Assembly (NCBI RefSeq): GCF_004354365.1
Contig: NZ_SJCY01000003.1
Span: 62,001 to 126,000, forward strand
Direction: 5' to 3'
Origin: Pedobacter changchengzhani
Lineage (GTDB): Bacteria; Bacteroidota; Bacteroidia; Sphingobacteriales; Sphingobacteriaceae
DNA length: 64,000 nt
Shown here: positions 8,452-17,659 of the stretch, piece after piece
Numbering within the stretch: the first letter of the stretch is position 1
Layout: every line of letters starts with the position of its first letter
Position numbers and translations under genes: made by a program
Notes under the pieces: generated by a model
What the model was told of the DNA's origin: nothing
What the model saw: only the letters and a program-made list of their open reading frames with translations
Database searches by the model: none

Positions 8452-11400
8452 ATGAACTTTTACACTCGAAGTAATATCGCCCCAACCACAAAGGATGCGG
8501 GTTTTATTGCAAATCATTTTAACCAACAAATATTTAGGGCTATGAAACTTTTTGTTATCCTAATGACTGTCCTATGCGTGCAGGTTAGCGCATCTGCATT
8601 TTCGCAACGCGTAAATATTAGTCAGAAAAACGTGCCTTTAGAGCAAGTTTTAAAAGAAATTAAACGCCAAACAGGCTATTTTTTCTTGTACGATTTAGAT
8701 TTGATTCAGCAACAATCTAAACCAGTAACCATCAATCTAAAAAATGCTGAAATTTCTACCGTTTTAACGCAAGCCTTAAAATCTCAGCCTTTTAGTTGGG
8801 AAATTAAAGAAAACACAATTCTAATTACACCAATGGCGAGCCAAGCAACAAATGTTGCAAAGGCAATTGATGTAACAGGTAAAATTGTTGATGAAAAAGG
8901 CAATCCAATGCCGGGCGCAACTGTGCGTGTTAAGGGAAAAAGCGGAACAGTAACCGATTCCAATGGAAACTTTACCTTAAAAGGTGTTGCTGAGAATGCA
9001 GTATTGGTTATTTCTTATTTAGGTTATACCGATAAAGAAGTTACCGCAAAATTAAATTTAGGTACTATTCGCTTAGTAGAATCTGCAGGTAAACTTGCAG
9101 AAGTTGTAGTTACGGGTTATACCAATTATACAAAGGCACAATCTGCTGCAGCAGCTACTTTAGTAAGTGCCGAAAAAATTAATGAGGTGGCTGGATTAAC
9201 CTTGGATCAAATTTTGCAAGGCCGTGTACCGGGAATGAGCGTAATCTCTACTTCTGGACAACCAGGTCAGAGTGCATCGACCATAATTCGGGGAATTGGA
9301 AGTATTAATGGCGCAAGAGGACCGCTTATTGTTTTAGATGGTGTACCAATTGAATCTGGTTATTTCCAAACCATCAATCCAGAAGATATTGAGTCTGCAA
9401 CCGTTCTAAAGGATGCTTCGGCAACTGCTTTGTATGGTTCTAGAGGTGCTAACGGAGTAATCGTTTACACCACAAAGAAAGGTAAGGTTGGTAAAGTGCA
9501 AGTAAATTATAATACTCAATTTGGTTTTTCGAATCTGAGCAGACCTAATTTTCAGATGATGAATACTGAACAACGCTTACGTTTTGAGGAGGAGGTTGGT
9601 TTAACTGGTCGGAACATCGGTCCGGGTTGGGTTTATTCACCAAAAAATCCATCATATATAGCCGGTAATGCAACATTACGTGCACGTAACGACTTCGTGT
9701 TAGACAGTTTGAGAGGTATTAATACAGATTGGAGAGATATTTTCTTTCAAAAAGGAAAATTTCAAGAGCAGCAGGTTAGTATCAGTGGCGGAACCGAGAA
9801 ATTCCGTTTTTATAATTCCTTAAATTATTACAAACAAGAGGGTGTGGCAAAAACCACCGGTCTTGATCGATATGCACTAAGAAGTAATTTAGATTTTAAG
9901 GATGATAAATTTAGCGGAGGTGTTAACTTATCACTAGGTTATTCAGAATCTAGCTTTATAGATGGCGAGGGTACCACATCTGCAGGTACAGCCATGGCAG
10001 CAGTGTATTATGCTTTACCCTACGAATATCCGTACGCATCTGATGGAACATTGGTGCATCCAGGCATTAAAAATCAAGCAAGATTTAATATTTTAGACCA
10101 GCGTGAAGGCTCTGAAGCTTTGGAGAGACAGCAAAATTCTTCGAATAGATCAGATCAATTTAAAACAATAATGGGTGTTAATTTTGGCTACCAGATTTTG
10201 CCAGAGTTGAAAGCCACTACCAGGTTAGGTGTAGATTATAGAAATTCATCCGATGAAGCGTTTGTTAATCCTGATTCTTATTATGGATCTACCATTACGC
10301 CAGGCGGAAAAGGCAGGTTGGACGAAGGGAGTAGAAGAAATTTTAACCTTGTTACTACTTCTGGCTTAACTTATGCCAAAACGTTCAACCAGAAACATGA
10401 TGTGGAAGTAACTGCATTGTATGAATATTTGTACAACAACTATAAGTCATTTAATTATAGAGGTTTTGGTATCGATGGCAGATTGCCAAATACTCCAGCA
10501 GGAATTAATGTAAGTACCACTTTTCTACCAAGTTTGGGTGGCGGAAAAACCAGAAGTGCTTTGTCTTCATTTATTAGCATCGGTAGATATACTTATGATG
10601 GTAAATACTCATTAAATGCGAGTTATAGATATGATGCTTCATCTACCGTGGTGGCAAAAAACCGATCGCATGGTTTCTACTCCATCGGTGCAAGCTGGGA
10701 TGCGAAGAAAGAAGATTTCTTAATGAAACAAGATTTAATTTCTAGCTTAAAGTTAAGAGCCAGTTATGGCCTTGCAGCATCGCCATTTTCGGGAGATTTT
10801 AATTATTATGCAACCTACGGGAACACGACTTATGGCGGTAATACAGGGATACGTGCTGGTGCTGCAGGTAATGTAGATTACGATTGGGAATATGTTAAAG
10901 AAAGTAACGTAGGGTTTGATTTGTCGTTGTTTAAGAGCAGCAGAGTTCGCTTGGCTGTTGATTTCTACAATAAAATAACCAACAACATGTACATTGATCA
11001 ACCACCATCTGCCACTGCAGGTTATAGCTCATTACCTTTAAGTTCTGGTAAAATGAGAAATAGGGGTGTAGAATTTGACGTGAGTGGTGATGTAATCAAA
11101 ACAAATGATTTCACTTGGACGGTTGGAGCAAATGCTGGTTACAACAAAAATAAAATACTTAGTGTAAGCGATGTTACAGATTTCTTCCCCGATGGTGATT
11201 CACGGATCATTAAAGTTGGTTTACCTTACGGAACATATCTTGCCCCAGATTGGGCAGGTGTTAATCCACAAACTGGAGATGCGCAGTATTACAATTTAGA
11301 TGGTTCTATTACCACTAGTTACAATTCAAACGCGCAGCAAACCACCAATTCGGGTAGTCTATATCCAACTTTTACTGGAGGTATCACTACATCGTTAAGC

Positions 11401-11844
11401 TACAAAGGTTTAACCGCATCGGCATTATTGTCCTTCGTATCTAATGTTATGCGTTGGAATAATGAGGATTTTTATAACGAAAATCAACGATATGCAACCA
11501 GTAACCAAACGGTGAGGATGTTAGAGAACAGATGGAAGCAGCCGGGAGATTCTGGCGATAATGCTATTCTTCAACGTTTCGATGTTCCTAGAAACTTTAC
11601 GTCGAAAGATATTCAAGATGCATCTTTCTTGAGATTGAGAAATGTTACGATTGGATATGCACTGCCAAAAAAGGTTTTAGACAGAACCAAATTTATAAAA
11701 GGCGTTAAAATATTTGTTCAAGGACAGAACTTATACACTTGGACAAGTTGGAGAGGTTTAGACCCGGAAAATAACGATGTCTTTGGTCGTTTCCAATATC
11801 CTAACACTAGAACTTACACTGCAGGTCTCAACGTTAACTTTTAA
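8452..11844 (+). CDS. SusC/RagA-family TonB-dependent transporter with STN signalling domain
   Basis: This 1130-residue outer-membrane receptor has a membrane-targeting segment near residues 31-52, an STN (secretin/TonB N-terminal) domain at about 53-120, a carboxypeptidase-D regulatory-like domain (about 142-215), a plug domain (about 220-340, with GTIR... ending GVIVYTTKKG) and a long beta-barrel ending in TYTAGLNVNF. The C-terminal Phe fits BAM-dependent assembly. The STN domain marks a receptor that signals to FecR. It should import oligomers with the SusD lid encoded 11 bases downstream. The substrate is inferred from the peptidases that follow. Met31 (8542) is an alternative start. Confidence 0.94.
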   Translation: MNFYTRSNIAPTTKDAGFIANHFNQQIFRAMKLFVILMTVLCVQVSASAFSQRVNISQKNVPLEQVLKEIKRQTGYFFLYDLDLIQQQSKPVTINLKNAEISTVLTQALKSQPFSWEIKENTILITPMASQATNVAKAIDVTGKIVDEKGNPMPGATVRVKGKSGTVTDSNGNFTLKGVAENAVLVISYLGYTDKEVTAKLNLGTIRLVESAGKLAEVVVTGYTNYTKAQSAAAATLVSAEKINEVAGLTLDQILQGRVPGMSVISTSGQPGQSASTIIRGIGSINGARGPLIVLDGVPIESGYFQTINPEDIESATVLKDASATALYGSRGANGVIVYTTKKGKVGKVQVNYNTQFGFSNLSRPNFQMMNTEQRLRFEEEVGLTGRNIGPGWVYSPKNPSYIAGNATLRARNDFVLDSLRGINTDWRDIFFQKGKFQEQQVSISGGTEKFRFYNSLNYYKQEGVAKTTGLDRYALRSNLDFKDDKFSGGVNLSLGYSESSFIDGEGTTSAGTAMAAVYYALPYEYPYASDGTLVHPGIKNQARFNILDQREGSEALERQQNSSNRSDQFKTIMGVNFGYQILPELKATTRLGVDYRNSSDEAFVNPDSYYGSTITPGGKGRLDEGSRRNFNLVTTSGLTYAKTFNQKHDVEVTALYEYLYNNYKSFNYRGFGIDGRLPNTPAGINVSTTFLPSLGGGKTRSALSSFISIGRYTYDGKYSLNASYRYDASSTVVAKNRSHGFYSIGASWDAKKEDFLMKQDLISSLKLRASYGLAASPFSGDFNYYATYGNTTYGGNTGIRAGAAGNVDYDWEYVKESNVGFDLSLFKSSRVRLAVDFYNKITNNMYIDQPPSATAGYSSLPLSSGKMRNRGVEFDVSGDVIKTNDFTWTVGANAGYNKNKILSVSDVTDFFPDGDSRIIKVGLPYGTYLAPDWAGVNPQTGDAQYYNLDGSITTSYNSNAQQTTNSGSLYPTFTGGITTSLSYKGLTASALLSFVSNVMRWNNEDFYNENQRYATSNQTVRMLENRWKQPGDSGDNAILQRFDVPRNFTSKDIQDASFLRLRNVTIGYALPKKVLDRTKFIKGVKIFVQGQNLYTWTSWRGLDPENNDVFGRFQYPNTRTYTAGLNVNF

Positions 11845-11855
11845 TAACTACAGTT

Positions 11856-13241
11856 ATGATTAACAAAATATTTCAAAAATACACCTTGCTGGTGGCAATA
11901 GTGTTGTTTTCAGCCTCATGTACAAAATTAGATTTTAAGCCTACTGATTCTATTTTGCCCGAAGTAGCCTTTAGAAACATCAGCGATATCAATTTAGGTG
12001 TAATTGGTGCGTATGCGCCAATCGACTATTCTACATTGAGTTACAGCTCCATCGTTTCTGATGAAGCCACTTATCCAGCGGAAAATTCAGTTGGTAATAG
12101 CGATGCATTTAGATGGTTGTATACAGGCTCAAGTGGTTCCGTTACTGGTTTGTATTACACAAACTATCAAGCTATTGATCGCGTAAACCGCGTTTTAGAA
12201 GCCATGGATAATTTAACTTTTACCGGCAGTGAAGTTGCACTTTCAAATCAATATCGCGGAGAATTGCTTGGCTTACGTGCCTATTTGCATTTCGAATTGC
12301 TAAGGGCTTATGCAGCATCTTACAATACTGGCGCATTAGGCATAACTTACATGGTCAAATCTGCTGTAATTTATCCAGCTAGAGAAAACTTCGAAGTTGT
12401 AATCGCTAAGGCTAAAACAGACCTAGTTGCGGCAAAAGGCTTGATTCCAACTGGTTTTAATGATAAAACCAGAATTACTAAAATTGCGATTTCTGCAATT
12501 CAGGCTAGAGTTGCGCTTTACGAAAAAAACTGGGTAGACGCAATTACGTATTCTACTGAGGTGATAAACGCAGTTCCATTGGCAACCAAAGCGCAGTTTC
12601 CTGGAATATGGACTGACGCAAATGACAGTGAAGTGCTTTGGAAATTAAAGCGCGTTGGCGCAGATTCTAGAACTGGAGATTTCTTTTTTAGACAGCGAGG
12701 AACCTACGTTCTTTATGCACCATCATCTAAATTGATTGCAACCTTTGATCAAGTTAATGATATCCGTTACCCAGCTTACATCAAATTTGATAATAGCCGC
12801 ACGGGTATACGTTCTAAATTTTTGGTAAATAAGTATATCGGTTCAGCTTCTGCACCAGGCTTAACCGATGTTAAACAGTTTAGAACAGGCGAGATGTATT
12901 TGATTAGAGCTGAAGCTAGAGCAGAATCTTCAGGAGATGCAGCTGGCGACATCAATTTCTTGAGGGCAGCTCGTATAAATGGCTATGTAAATGCAACCTT
13001 TGCGGATAAGGCTGCATTGATCTCTGCCATTTACAATGATAGATTTAAAGAACTGGCTTTTGAAGGTCATCGTTTCTTCGATTTAAAAAGGAGAAACCTG
13101 AATATTGAAAGAACCCCTGCAGATGTGGCCGGTAATGGAAGCCCATTAATCTTAACTCCACTACAAGCTCAATATGATTTGCCGATACCAGCTACAGAAA
13201 TTTCTGTAAATAAAAATATCGTACAAAATCCATTTTACTAA
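11856..13241 (+). CDS. SusD/RagB-family nutrient-binding lipoprotein
   Basis: This 461-residue protein has a lipoprotein signal (hydrophobic stretch ending FSASC, Cys at about residue 22) and the SusD fold signature: TPR-like helices around RGELLGLRAYLHFELLRAYA and the C-terminal block ELAFEGHRFFDLKRR. It ends NIVQNPFY, typical of the family. It caps the SusC channel on the cell surface and binds the imported polymer. Compared with many glycan-binding SusDs it is short, which may suit a different ligand. A strong hairpin follows at 13248-13274. Confidence 0.93.
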   Translation: MINKIFQKYTLLVAIVLFSASCTKLDFKPTDSILPEVAFRNISDINLGVIGAYAPIDYSTLSYSSIVSDEATYPAENSVGNSDAFRWLYTGSSGSVTGLYYTNYQAIDRVNRVLEAMDNLTFTGSEVALSNQYRGELLGLRAYLHFELLRAYAASYNTGALGITYMVKSAVIYPARENFEVVIAKAKTDLVAAKGLIPTGFNDKTRITKIAISAIQARVALYEKNWVDAITYSTEVINAVPLATKAQFPGIWTDANDSEVLWKLKRVGADSRTGDFFFRQRGTYVLYAPSSKLIATFDQVNDIRYPAYIKFDNSRTGIRSKFLVNKYIGSASAPGLTDVKQFRTGEMYLIRAEARAESSGDAAGDINFLRAARINGYVNATFADKAALISAIYNDRFKELAFEGHRFFDLKRRNLNIERTPADVAGNGSPLILTPLQAQYDLPIPATEISVNKNIVQNPFY

Positions 13242-13247
13242 AATCTC

Positions 13248-13274
13248 TTCTGGCGGACAGTTCATCCGCCAGAA
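13248..13274 (+). terminator. Intercistronic hairpin between susD and the first S51 peptidase gene
   Basis: The arms TTCTGGCGGA (13248-13257) and TCCGCCAGAA (13265-13274) pair perfectly over 10 bp around a 7-base loop and are followed by TATTTT. It lies 21 bases before the next start codon. It may act as a partial terminator or an mRNA-stabilising structure, giving more SusCD than enzymes. Confidence 0.7.
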
Positions 13275-13294
13275 TATTTTAAAGACATTTTCAT

Positions 13295-14404
13295 ATGAGA
13301 AATATAATATTTGGTTTATTAATTGGCTTCTGGATTTCAGCATTAGGCTGCAGCAAATCCACCAATCCTATCCCAACGCCTCCTTCTAGTGGCGTCACAA
13401 CTCCTCCAACAAGTCAAACAGCCAAAAGGCGTCCTGCTTCTATTGGAATTGTTGGTGATACTGCCAACGTAATTAAAACGGTAAATGGTGGAATGGTTTT
13501 AATGGGAGGAGGTGCTGAAGTTGATGCGGCCTTGCAATGGATGATTGCAAAGAGTGGGGGAGGCGATATAGTTATTCTTCGTGCAACAGGTGATGCCAAG
13601 TTAAGTGAATACGTTAATACTTTAGGCATAGTCAATTCCTGTGAAACTTTGTTAATCAATTCTAGAGAGTTGGCCAATAATGATACCGTTGCCAATATTA
13701 TTCGCAATGCAGAAATGGTTTTTATTGCCGGTGGCGATCAATCTGATTATATGAAATATTGGAAAGGAACAAAAACCGAGGTAGCTTTAAATTATGTTTT
13801 GAACACGAAAAAAGCACCAGTTGGTGGAACCAGCGCCGGATGCGCCATAATGGGCGGTTTTTATTATAGTGGTGAGAATGGCAGTGTCACATCTCAAGAT
13901 GCCCTAAAAAATCCATTCGATAGCAGAATTACCCTTTACAATAACGATTTCTTGAAAGCGCCTTTCTTACAAAGTGTGATCACCGATCAGCATTATTTAA
14001 CTCGCGCACGTAGAGGAAGATCAATGGTTTTTTTAGGAAGAATTCTTACTGAATTTAATGTGGCAGCCAAAGGCATTGCTGTAGATGAGCGTACTGCGGT
14101 TTGTATCGATGGTGCAGGCATTGCAAAGGTTTACGGAGATCTTTCAAAAAATGCAACGTTTAGCACAGCGTATTTTTTATCAACTGATTTAAATAAAAAA
14201 CCTGAACAGTTTTCTGCAGGAAATAAAGTAATCTGGAGCAATAACAAAAGTGCAGTCGCCGTTTATAGCATCATATCCTCGGTTGAGGGTGCAGGGAGTT
14301 TTAATGTTTCTAACTTCGCAATGAGCGAGGCAACTGGCGGAACTTCTGAAACCTGGTATATCGAGAATGGTGTTTTATCACCCGAAGAAATATATAAACC
14401 TTAA
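13295..14404 (+). CDS. Cyanophycinase-family (peptidase S51) lipoprotein, probably surface or outer-membrane
   Basis: This 369-residue protein has a lipoprotein signal with Cys19 (FWISALGC), then a Pro/Thr/Ser-rich linker of about 25 residues, then an S51 peptidase domain. The nucleophile motif GGTSAG places the catalytic Ser at residue 180; FIAGGDQSDY and the family block ITDQHYLTRARRGR are also present. S51 cyanophycinases cut multi-L-arginyl-poly-L-aspartate to beta-Asp-Arg dipeptides. The signal and linker suggest an extracellular CphE-like enzyme tethered by lipid. It follows SusD after a hairpin and precedes an isoaspartyl peptidase, which supports the substrate guess. Another S51 specificity (for example dipeptidase E-like) cannot be excluded. 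Confidence 0.85.
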   Translation: MRNIIFGLLIGFWISALGCSKSTNPIPTPPSSGVTTPPTSQTAKRRPASIGIVGDTANVIKTVNGGMVLMGGGAEVDAALQWMIAKSGGGDIVILRATGDAKLSEYVNTLGIVNSCETLLINSRELANNDTVANIIRNAEMVFIAGGDQSDYMKYWKGTKTEVALNYVLNTKKAPVGGTSAGCAIMGGFYYSGENGSVTSQDALKNPFDSRITLYNNDFLKAPFLQSVITDQHYLTRARRGRSMVFLGRILTEFNVAAKGIAVDERTAVCIDGAGIAKVYGDLSKNATFSTAYFLSTDLNKKPEQFSAGNKVIWSNNKSAVAVYSIISSVEGAGSFNVSNFAMSEATGGTSETWYIENGVLSPEEIYKP

Positions 14405-14412
14405 TAAACAAT

Positions 14413-15453
14413 ATGAAAACATTAAAAATATTTGCATTTCTGCTAGCTTCAATATTCGCACTAAATGCATCAGCTCAGAAAAAGAAAGTTCAACAAAAAA
14501 AATACATCATGGTTATTCATGGTGGTGCGGGTACGATTCTTAAAAAGAACATGACGCCGGAAAAAGAAGCAGCTTATGTTGCTGCGCTAACAAAAGCTTT
14601 AGAGGCGGGCTATGCAGCGCTTAAAGCAGGTAAAACAAGTTTAGATGCGGTACAGTTTACCATTAATGTTTTAGAAAACGATCCACATTTTAATGCTGGG
14701 AAAGGTGCTGTTTTTACGCATGACGGTCGTAATGAAATGGATGCCTCAATTATGGATGGTAAAACCTTAATGGCTGGTGCGGTTGCGGGCGTAACCACTG
14801 TAAAAAACCCCATCAACGCAGCAAGAGCAGTTATGGAAAAGTCGGAACATGTGATGATGTTTGGCGATGGTGCAGATAAATTTGCCAAAGAAGTAGGTCT
14901 CGAAATAGTCAATCCAAAATATTTCTATACTCAAGAACGTTGGGATGGCCTTCAAGACGCGATTAAAGAAGATTCTACCAAGGCCGTTTTGGATCATGGC
15001 AGTAAAAAATCATCGCTTTTAGGCGCAATTAATCACGATTATAAATTCGGGACAGTTGGTTGTGTGGCTTTAGATAAAGCTGGCAATTTAGCTGCGGGAA
15101 CATCAACCGGCGGTATGACCAATAAAAAATACGGTCGTGTTGGCGATTCGCCAATTATTGGTGCTGGAACGTATTGTAATAACGAAACCGCTGGTATTTC
15201 TTGTACAGGTTGGGGCGAATATTACATCCGTAATGTAGTGGCTAAAACCATTTCTGATTTAATGGAATATAAAAATCTATCTATCGGCGATGCTTCTAAA
15301 ATTGTGTTGGATAAGGTAGGGAAAATGGGTGGTGATGGTGGCCTTATTGGTTTAGATAGAAAAGGGAATGTAACCATGACTTTTAATACCGAAGGCATGT
15401 ACAGAGGAACCGTTTCTGCTGATGGTAAAATTGAAGTTAAAATTTATAAATAA
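14413..15453 (+). CDS. iaaA: Exported isoaspartyl peptidase / L-asparaginase, Ntn-hydrolase family
   Basis: This 346-residue protein has a cleavable signal peptide (residues 1-22, ending NASAQ). It then shows the plant-type asparaginase fold: VIHGGAGTI at the N-terminus, the autocleavage site KFGTVGCVAL with Thr214 as the new N-terminal nucleophile, and the STGG and GAGTYC substrate-pocket blocks. Such enzymes split beta-aspartyl dipeptides, including beta-Asp-Arg from cyanophycin, to free amino acids. The signal peptide places it in the periplasm. It lies eight bases after one S51 peptidase gene and overlaps the next by one base, so the three are one translational unit. Confidence 0.92.
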   Translation: MKTLKIFAFLLASIFALNASAQKKKVQQKKYIMVIHGGAGTILKKNMTPEKEAAYVAALTKALEAGYAALKAGKTSLDAVQFTINVLENDPHFNAGKGAVFTHDGRNEMDASIMDGKTLMAGAVAGVTTVKNPINAARAVMEKSEHVMMFGDGADKFAKEVGLEIVNPKYFYTQERWDGLQDAIKEDSTKAVLDHGSKKSSLLGAINHDYKFGTVGCVALDKAGNLAAGTSTGGMTNKKYGRVGDSPIIGAGTYCNNETAGISCTGWGEYYIRNVVAKTISDLMEYKNLSIGDASKIVLDKVGKMGGDGGLIGLDRKGNVTMTFNTEGMYRGTVSADGKIEVKIYK

Positions 15454-16292
15454 TGAAACGCAGCCTACTTCTCATTATAGGTATTGCCTTTTCCTTATCG
15501 GCATTTGCTCAAAGTTATGCTAAGGGAAACCTCTTTATTATTGGTGGTGGCAATAGATCAGACGCTTTAATTAAGCAGTTGGTAAGCACCGCTAATTTAA
15601 AAGCAAAGGATTATATTATCATTTTGCCAATGGCAAGTGAAATTCCTGATACTGGTTTTAAATATATTTCTGCGCAACTTAAAACGCAAACCAACGCGAC
15701 CATTAAAAATTTTAACTTCAGCAAACACGATGTTAATGATAAAAATTGGGTTGATTCTTTAGCAGGAGCGAAGTTGATTTACATTTTAGGTGGCGATCAA
15801 AATCGTTTTATGAAATCTGTTTTAAACACGCCAGTTTATACAGCAATACATAAGGCATTTAAAAATGGCGCAACCATTGCCGGAACAAGTGCAGGTGCTG
15901 CGGTGATGAGCAAGTATATGATTACAGGTAAACAACTTTTAGATAGCGTTTACAAAGAAACTTTTAATAAACTTTGGGATAAAAACGTAGAATTTACAGA
16001 AGGTATGGGCTTGTTGGAAAATACCATAGTCGATCAACATTTTTTAAAACGCAACCGTTACAACAGATTAATTTCTGCAATTGCAGCTCATCCTGATTTG
16101 GTTGGTGTAGGTGTTGATGAAAGTACTGCAATCATCGTACATGGAAATAAAGCAACTGTTGCTGGCGATAGTCAGGTGATCAGAATTGCAAATCCAAAAA
16201 ATATTAAAATAACCAGTAAAGGATTGATCAAATTCAGTCAGTTAGAATTCGGTATTTTCACCGCTGGAGATGTGATTGATATTAAGCCTTAA
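15453..16292 (+). CDS. Second exported cyanophycinase-family (peptidase S51) enzyme
   Basis: This 279-residue protein has a cleavable signal peptide (about 1-20, ending SAFAQ) and an S51 domain of the usual length. Motifs seen are LFIIGGGNRSD, YILGGDQNRF, AGTSAGAAVM with the nucleophile Ser146, and the signature DQHFLKRNRYNRL. The last is closer to canonical cyanophycinases than in the upstream paralogue. Without a lipid anchor it should work in the periplasm on imported oligomers. Its ATG overlaps the TAA of the isoaspartyl peptidase gene, so translation is coupled. A 15-bp hairpin follows the stop. Confidence 0.88.
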   Translation: MKRSLLLIIGIAFSLSAFAQSYAKGNLFIIGGGNRSDALIKQLVSTANLKAKDYIIILPMASEIPDTGFKYISAQLKTQTNATIKNFNFSKHDVNDKNWVDSLAGAKLIYILGGDQNRFMKSVLNTPVYTAIHKAFKNGATIAGTSAGAAVMSKYMITGKQLLDSVYKETFNKLWDKNVEFTEGMGLLENTIVDQHFLKRNRYNRLISAIAAHPDLVGVGVDESTAIIVHGNKATVAGDSQVIRIANPKNIKITSKGLIKFSQLEFGIFTAGDVIDIKP

Positions 16293-16306
16293 TTAACAAG
16301 TAATTC

Positions 16307-16342
16307 TTGACAAATTCTTGCCTAGTTGCAAGAATTTGTCAA
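16307..16342 (+). terminator. Hairpin terminator of the S51/SusCD operon
   Basis: Perfect 15-bp stem: TTGACAAATTCTTGC (16307-16321), loop CTAGTT, and its complement (16328-16342). It starts 15 bases after the last stop of the operon. The T-tract is short and broken (AATTATTTT). Confidence 0.7.
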
Positions 16343-16392
16343 AATTATTTTCTCGAAAATTTCTCTTTTCAATTAAAAAAGCAGTTAAATTC

Positions 16393-16542
16393 TTATAATA
16401 ACTGTGCCGTCAACTTCAAATATTCTTGCTCCAAAAGAAATTGAACCAATCTCACTCTTAATTTTTTCGTTTTCATTTCAACTAAATTCTTACGCCCTAG
16501 AAGCATCGAATAACTCGATGGGTCAAACCCCACACTTGCCAT
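16393..16542 (-). CDS. Possible 49-residue basic peptide gene
   Basis: An ATG at 16542 opens a 49-codon frame ending TAA at 16393. The peptide starts MASVGFDPSSYSMLLG and has a basic middle (RKNLVEMKTKKLRVR) and an amphipathic Leu-rich end. It fills much of the 379-bp gap between the S51 operon and rlmF. I do not recognise it. It may be a real small protein or the tail of a decayed gene; no convincing promoter was seen. Confidence 0.3.
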   Translation of the reverse strand: MASVGFDPSSYSMLLGRKNLVEMKTKKLRVRLVQFLLEQEYLKLTAQLL

Positions 16543-16619
16543 CAATCCAGAAAAAATTTTCAATTGATTAAACCTTTATTCGAATGAACTTCCAATCTCA
16601 TAACTCAAAAAAAATTACG

Positions 16620-16627
16620 TATCTTTG
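16620..16627 (+). promoter_or_regulatory. -7 promoter element of rlmF
   Basis: TATCTTTG matches TAnnTTTG. It lies 44 bases before the TTG start. No clear -33 TTTG is seen at the usual distance. Confidence 0.45.
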
Positions 16628-16671
16628 CGTCAGAAACATGCACACAGCTTGTTTAAATAAATTCTACTACT

Positions 16672-17634
16672 TTGACTCAAAAAGAAAATAATCGCTCAGA
16701 AAAAAGCGAGTTACACGGCCGTAATAAACACCGTTCACGCTATAATTTCAAACAACTTACTGCAAACTCCAAAGAATTAAAACGTTTTGTTTTTAAAAAT
16801 GAGCATAACGAAGATTCAATAGATTTTGGCGATCAAGAAGCTGTAAAAGCACTAAATAGAGCACTGCTAAAAAACTTTTACAACATCTCTCAATGGGATA
16901 TTCCTCAAGATTACTTATGTCCGCCTATTCCTGGTCGGGCCGATTACATACATTATATTGCCGATCTTTTAGGCGCCAGCAACAAAGGTAAAGTGCCCAA
17001 AGGCAACAATATTAATGTTTTGGATATTGGCGTTGGTGCAAATTGTATTTATCCAATCATAGGCCATCAAGAATACGGGTGGAAATTTGTAGGTTCGGAA
17101 ATCGATCCGCTTTCGGTAGATTCTGCCAAACGCATTATCGAAGCCAATAAACCTTTGCAAGGCGCAATAGAAATTCGTCAGCAATCGTCTAAAATGGGTA
17201 TTTTTAGAGGTGTAGTTGGTGGTAAAGAAATGTTCGATGCCGTAGTTTGTAATCCACCGTTTCATTCATCTTTAAAAGAAGCAGAACAAGGTACAAGGCA
17301 AAAATGGCGTAATTTGGGCGGTAATGAAAAGGAAGTTAAGCATGTATTAAACTTCGGTGGAAATAAAGCCGAGCTTTGGTGCCCAGGAGGCGAACGCGCT
17401 TTTGTAGAACAAATGATTATCCAAAGCGAGCAGATCAAAAATCAATGTTTGTGGTTTACGTCATTGGTTTCTAAAAGTGCAAATTTAAGAAGTATTTATG
17501 GCGCGCTTGTAAAAGCCAATGCTTTCGAAGTAAGAACGGTGCAAATGTCGCAAGGACAAAAAATAAGCAGATTTGTTGCTTGGACTTTTCAAGATGAGGA
17601 AGCACAAACTGAATGGGCAAAAAAATGGAAGTAA
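16672..17634 (+). CDS. rlmF: 23S rRNA (adenine(1618)-N(6))-methyltransferase
   Basis: This 320-residue protein begins with the RlmF block ELHGRNKHRSRYNF. It has the SAM-binding motif VLDIGVGANCIYPIIG and the N6-adenine catalytic motif NPPF in VCNPPFHSS. It methylates A1618 of 23S rRNA. An in-frame stop at 16654 excludes any upstream ATG, so TTG at 16672 is the start that keeps the conserved N-terminus. It stands alone between the S51 operon and a glycosyltransferase. Confidence 0.94.
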   Translation: MTQKENNRSEKSELHGRNKHRSRYNFKQLTANSKELKRFVFKNEHNEDSIDFGDQEAVKALNRALLKNFYNISQWDIPQDYLCPPIPGRADYIHYIADLLGASNKGKVPKGNNINVLDIGVGANCIYPIIGHQEYGWKFVGSEIDPLSVDSAKRIIEANKPLQGAIEIRQQSSKMGIFRGVVGGKEMFDAVVCNPPFHSSLKEAEQGTRQKWRNLGGNEKEVKHVLNFGGNKAELWCPGGERAFVEQMIIQSEQIKNQCLWFTSLVSKSANLRSIYGALVKANAFEVRTVQMSQGQKISRFVAWTFQDEEAQTEWAKKWK

Positions 17635-17659
17635 GTTTAGTAATTAAACTTAATATTTC

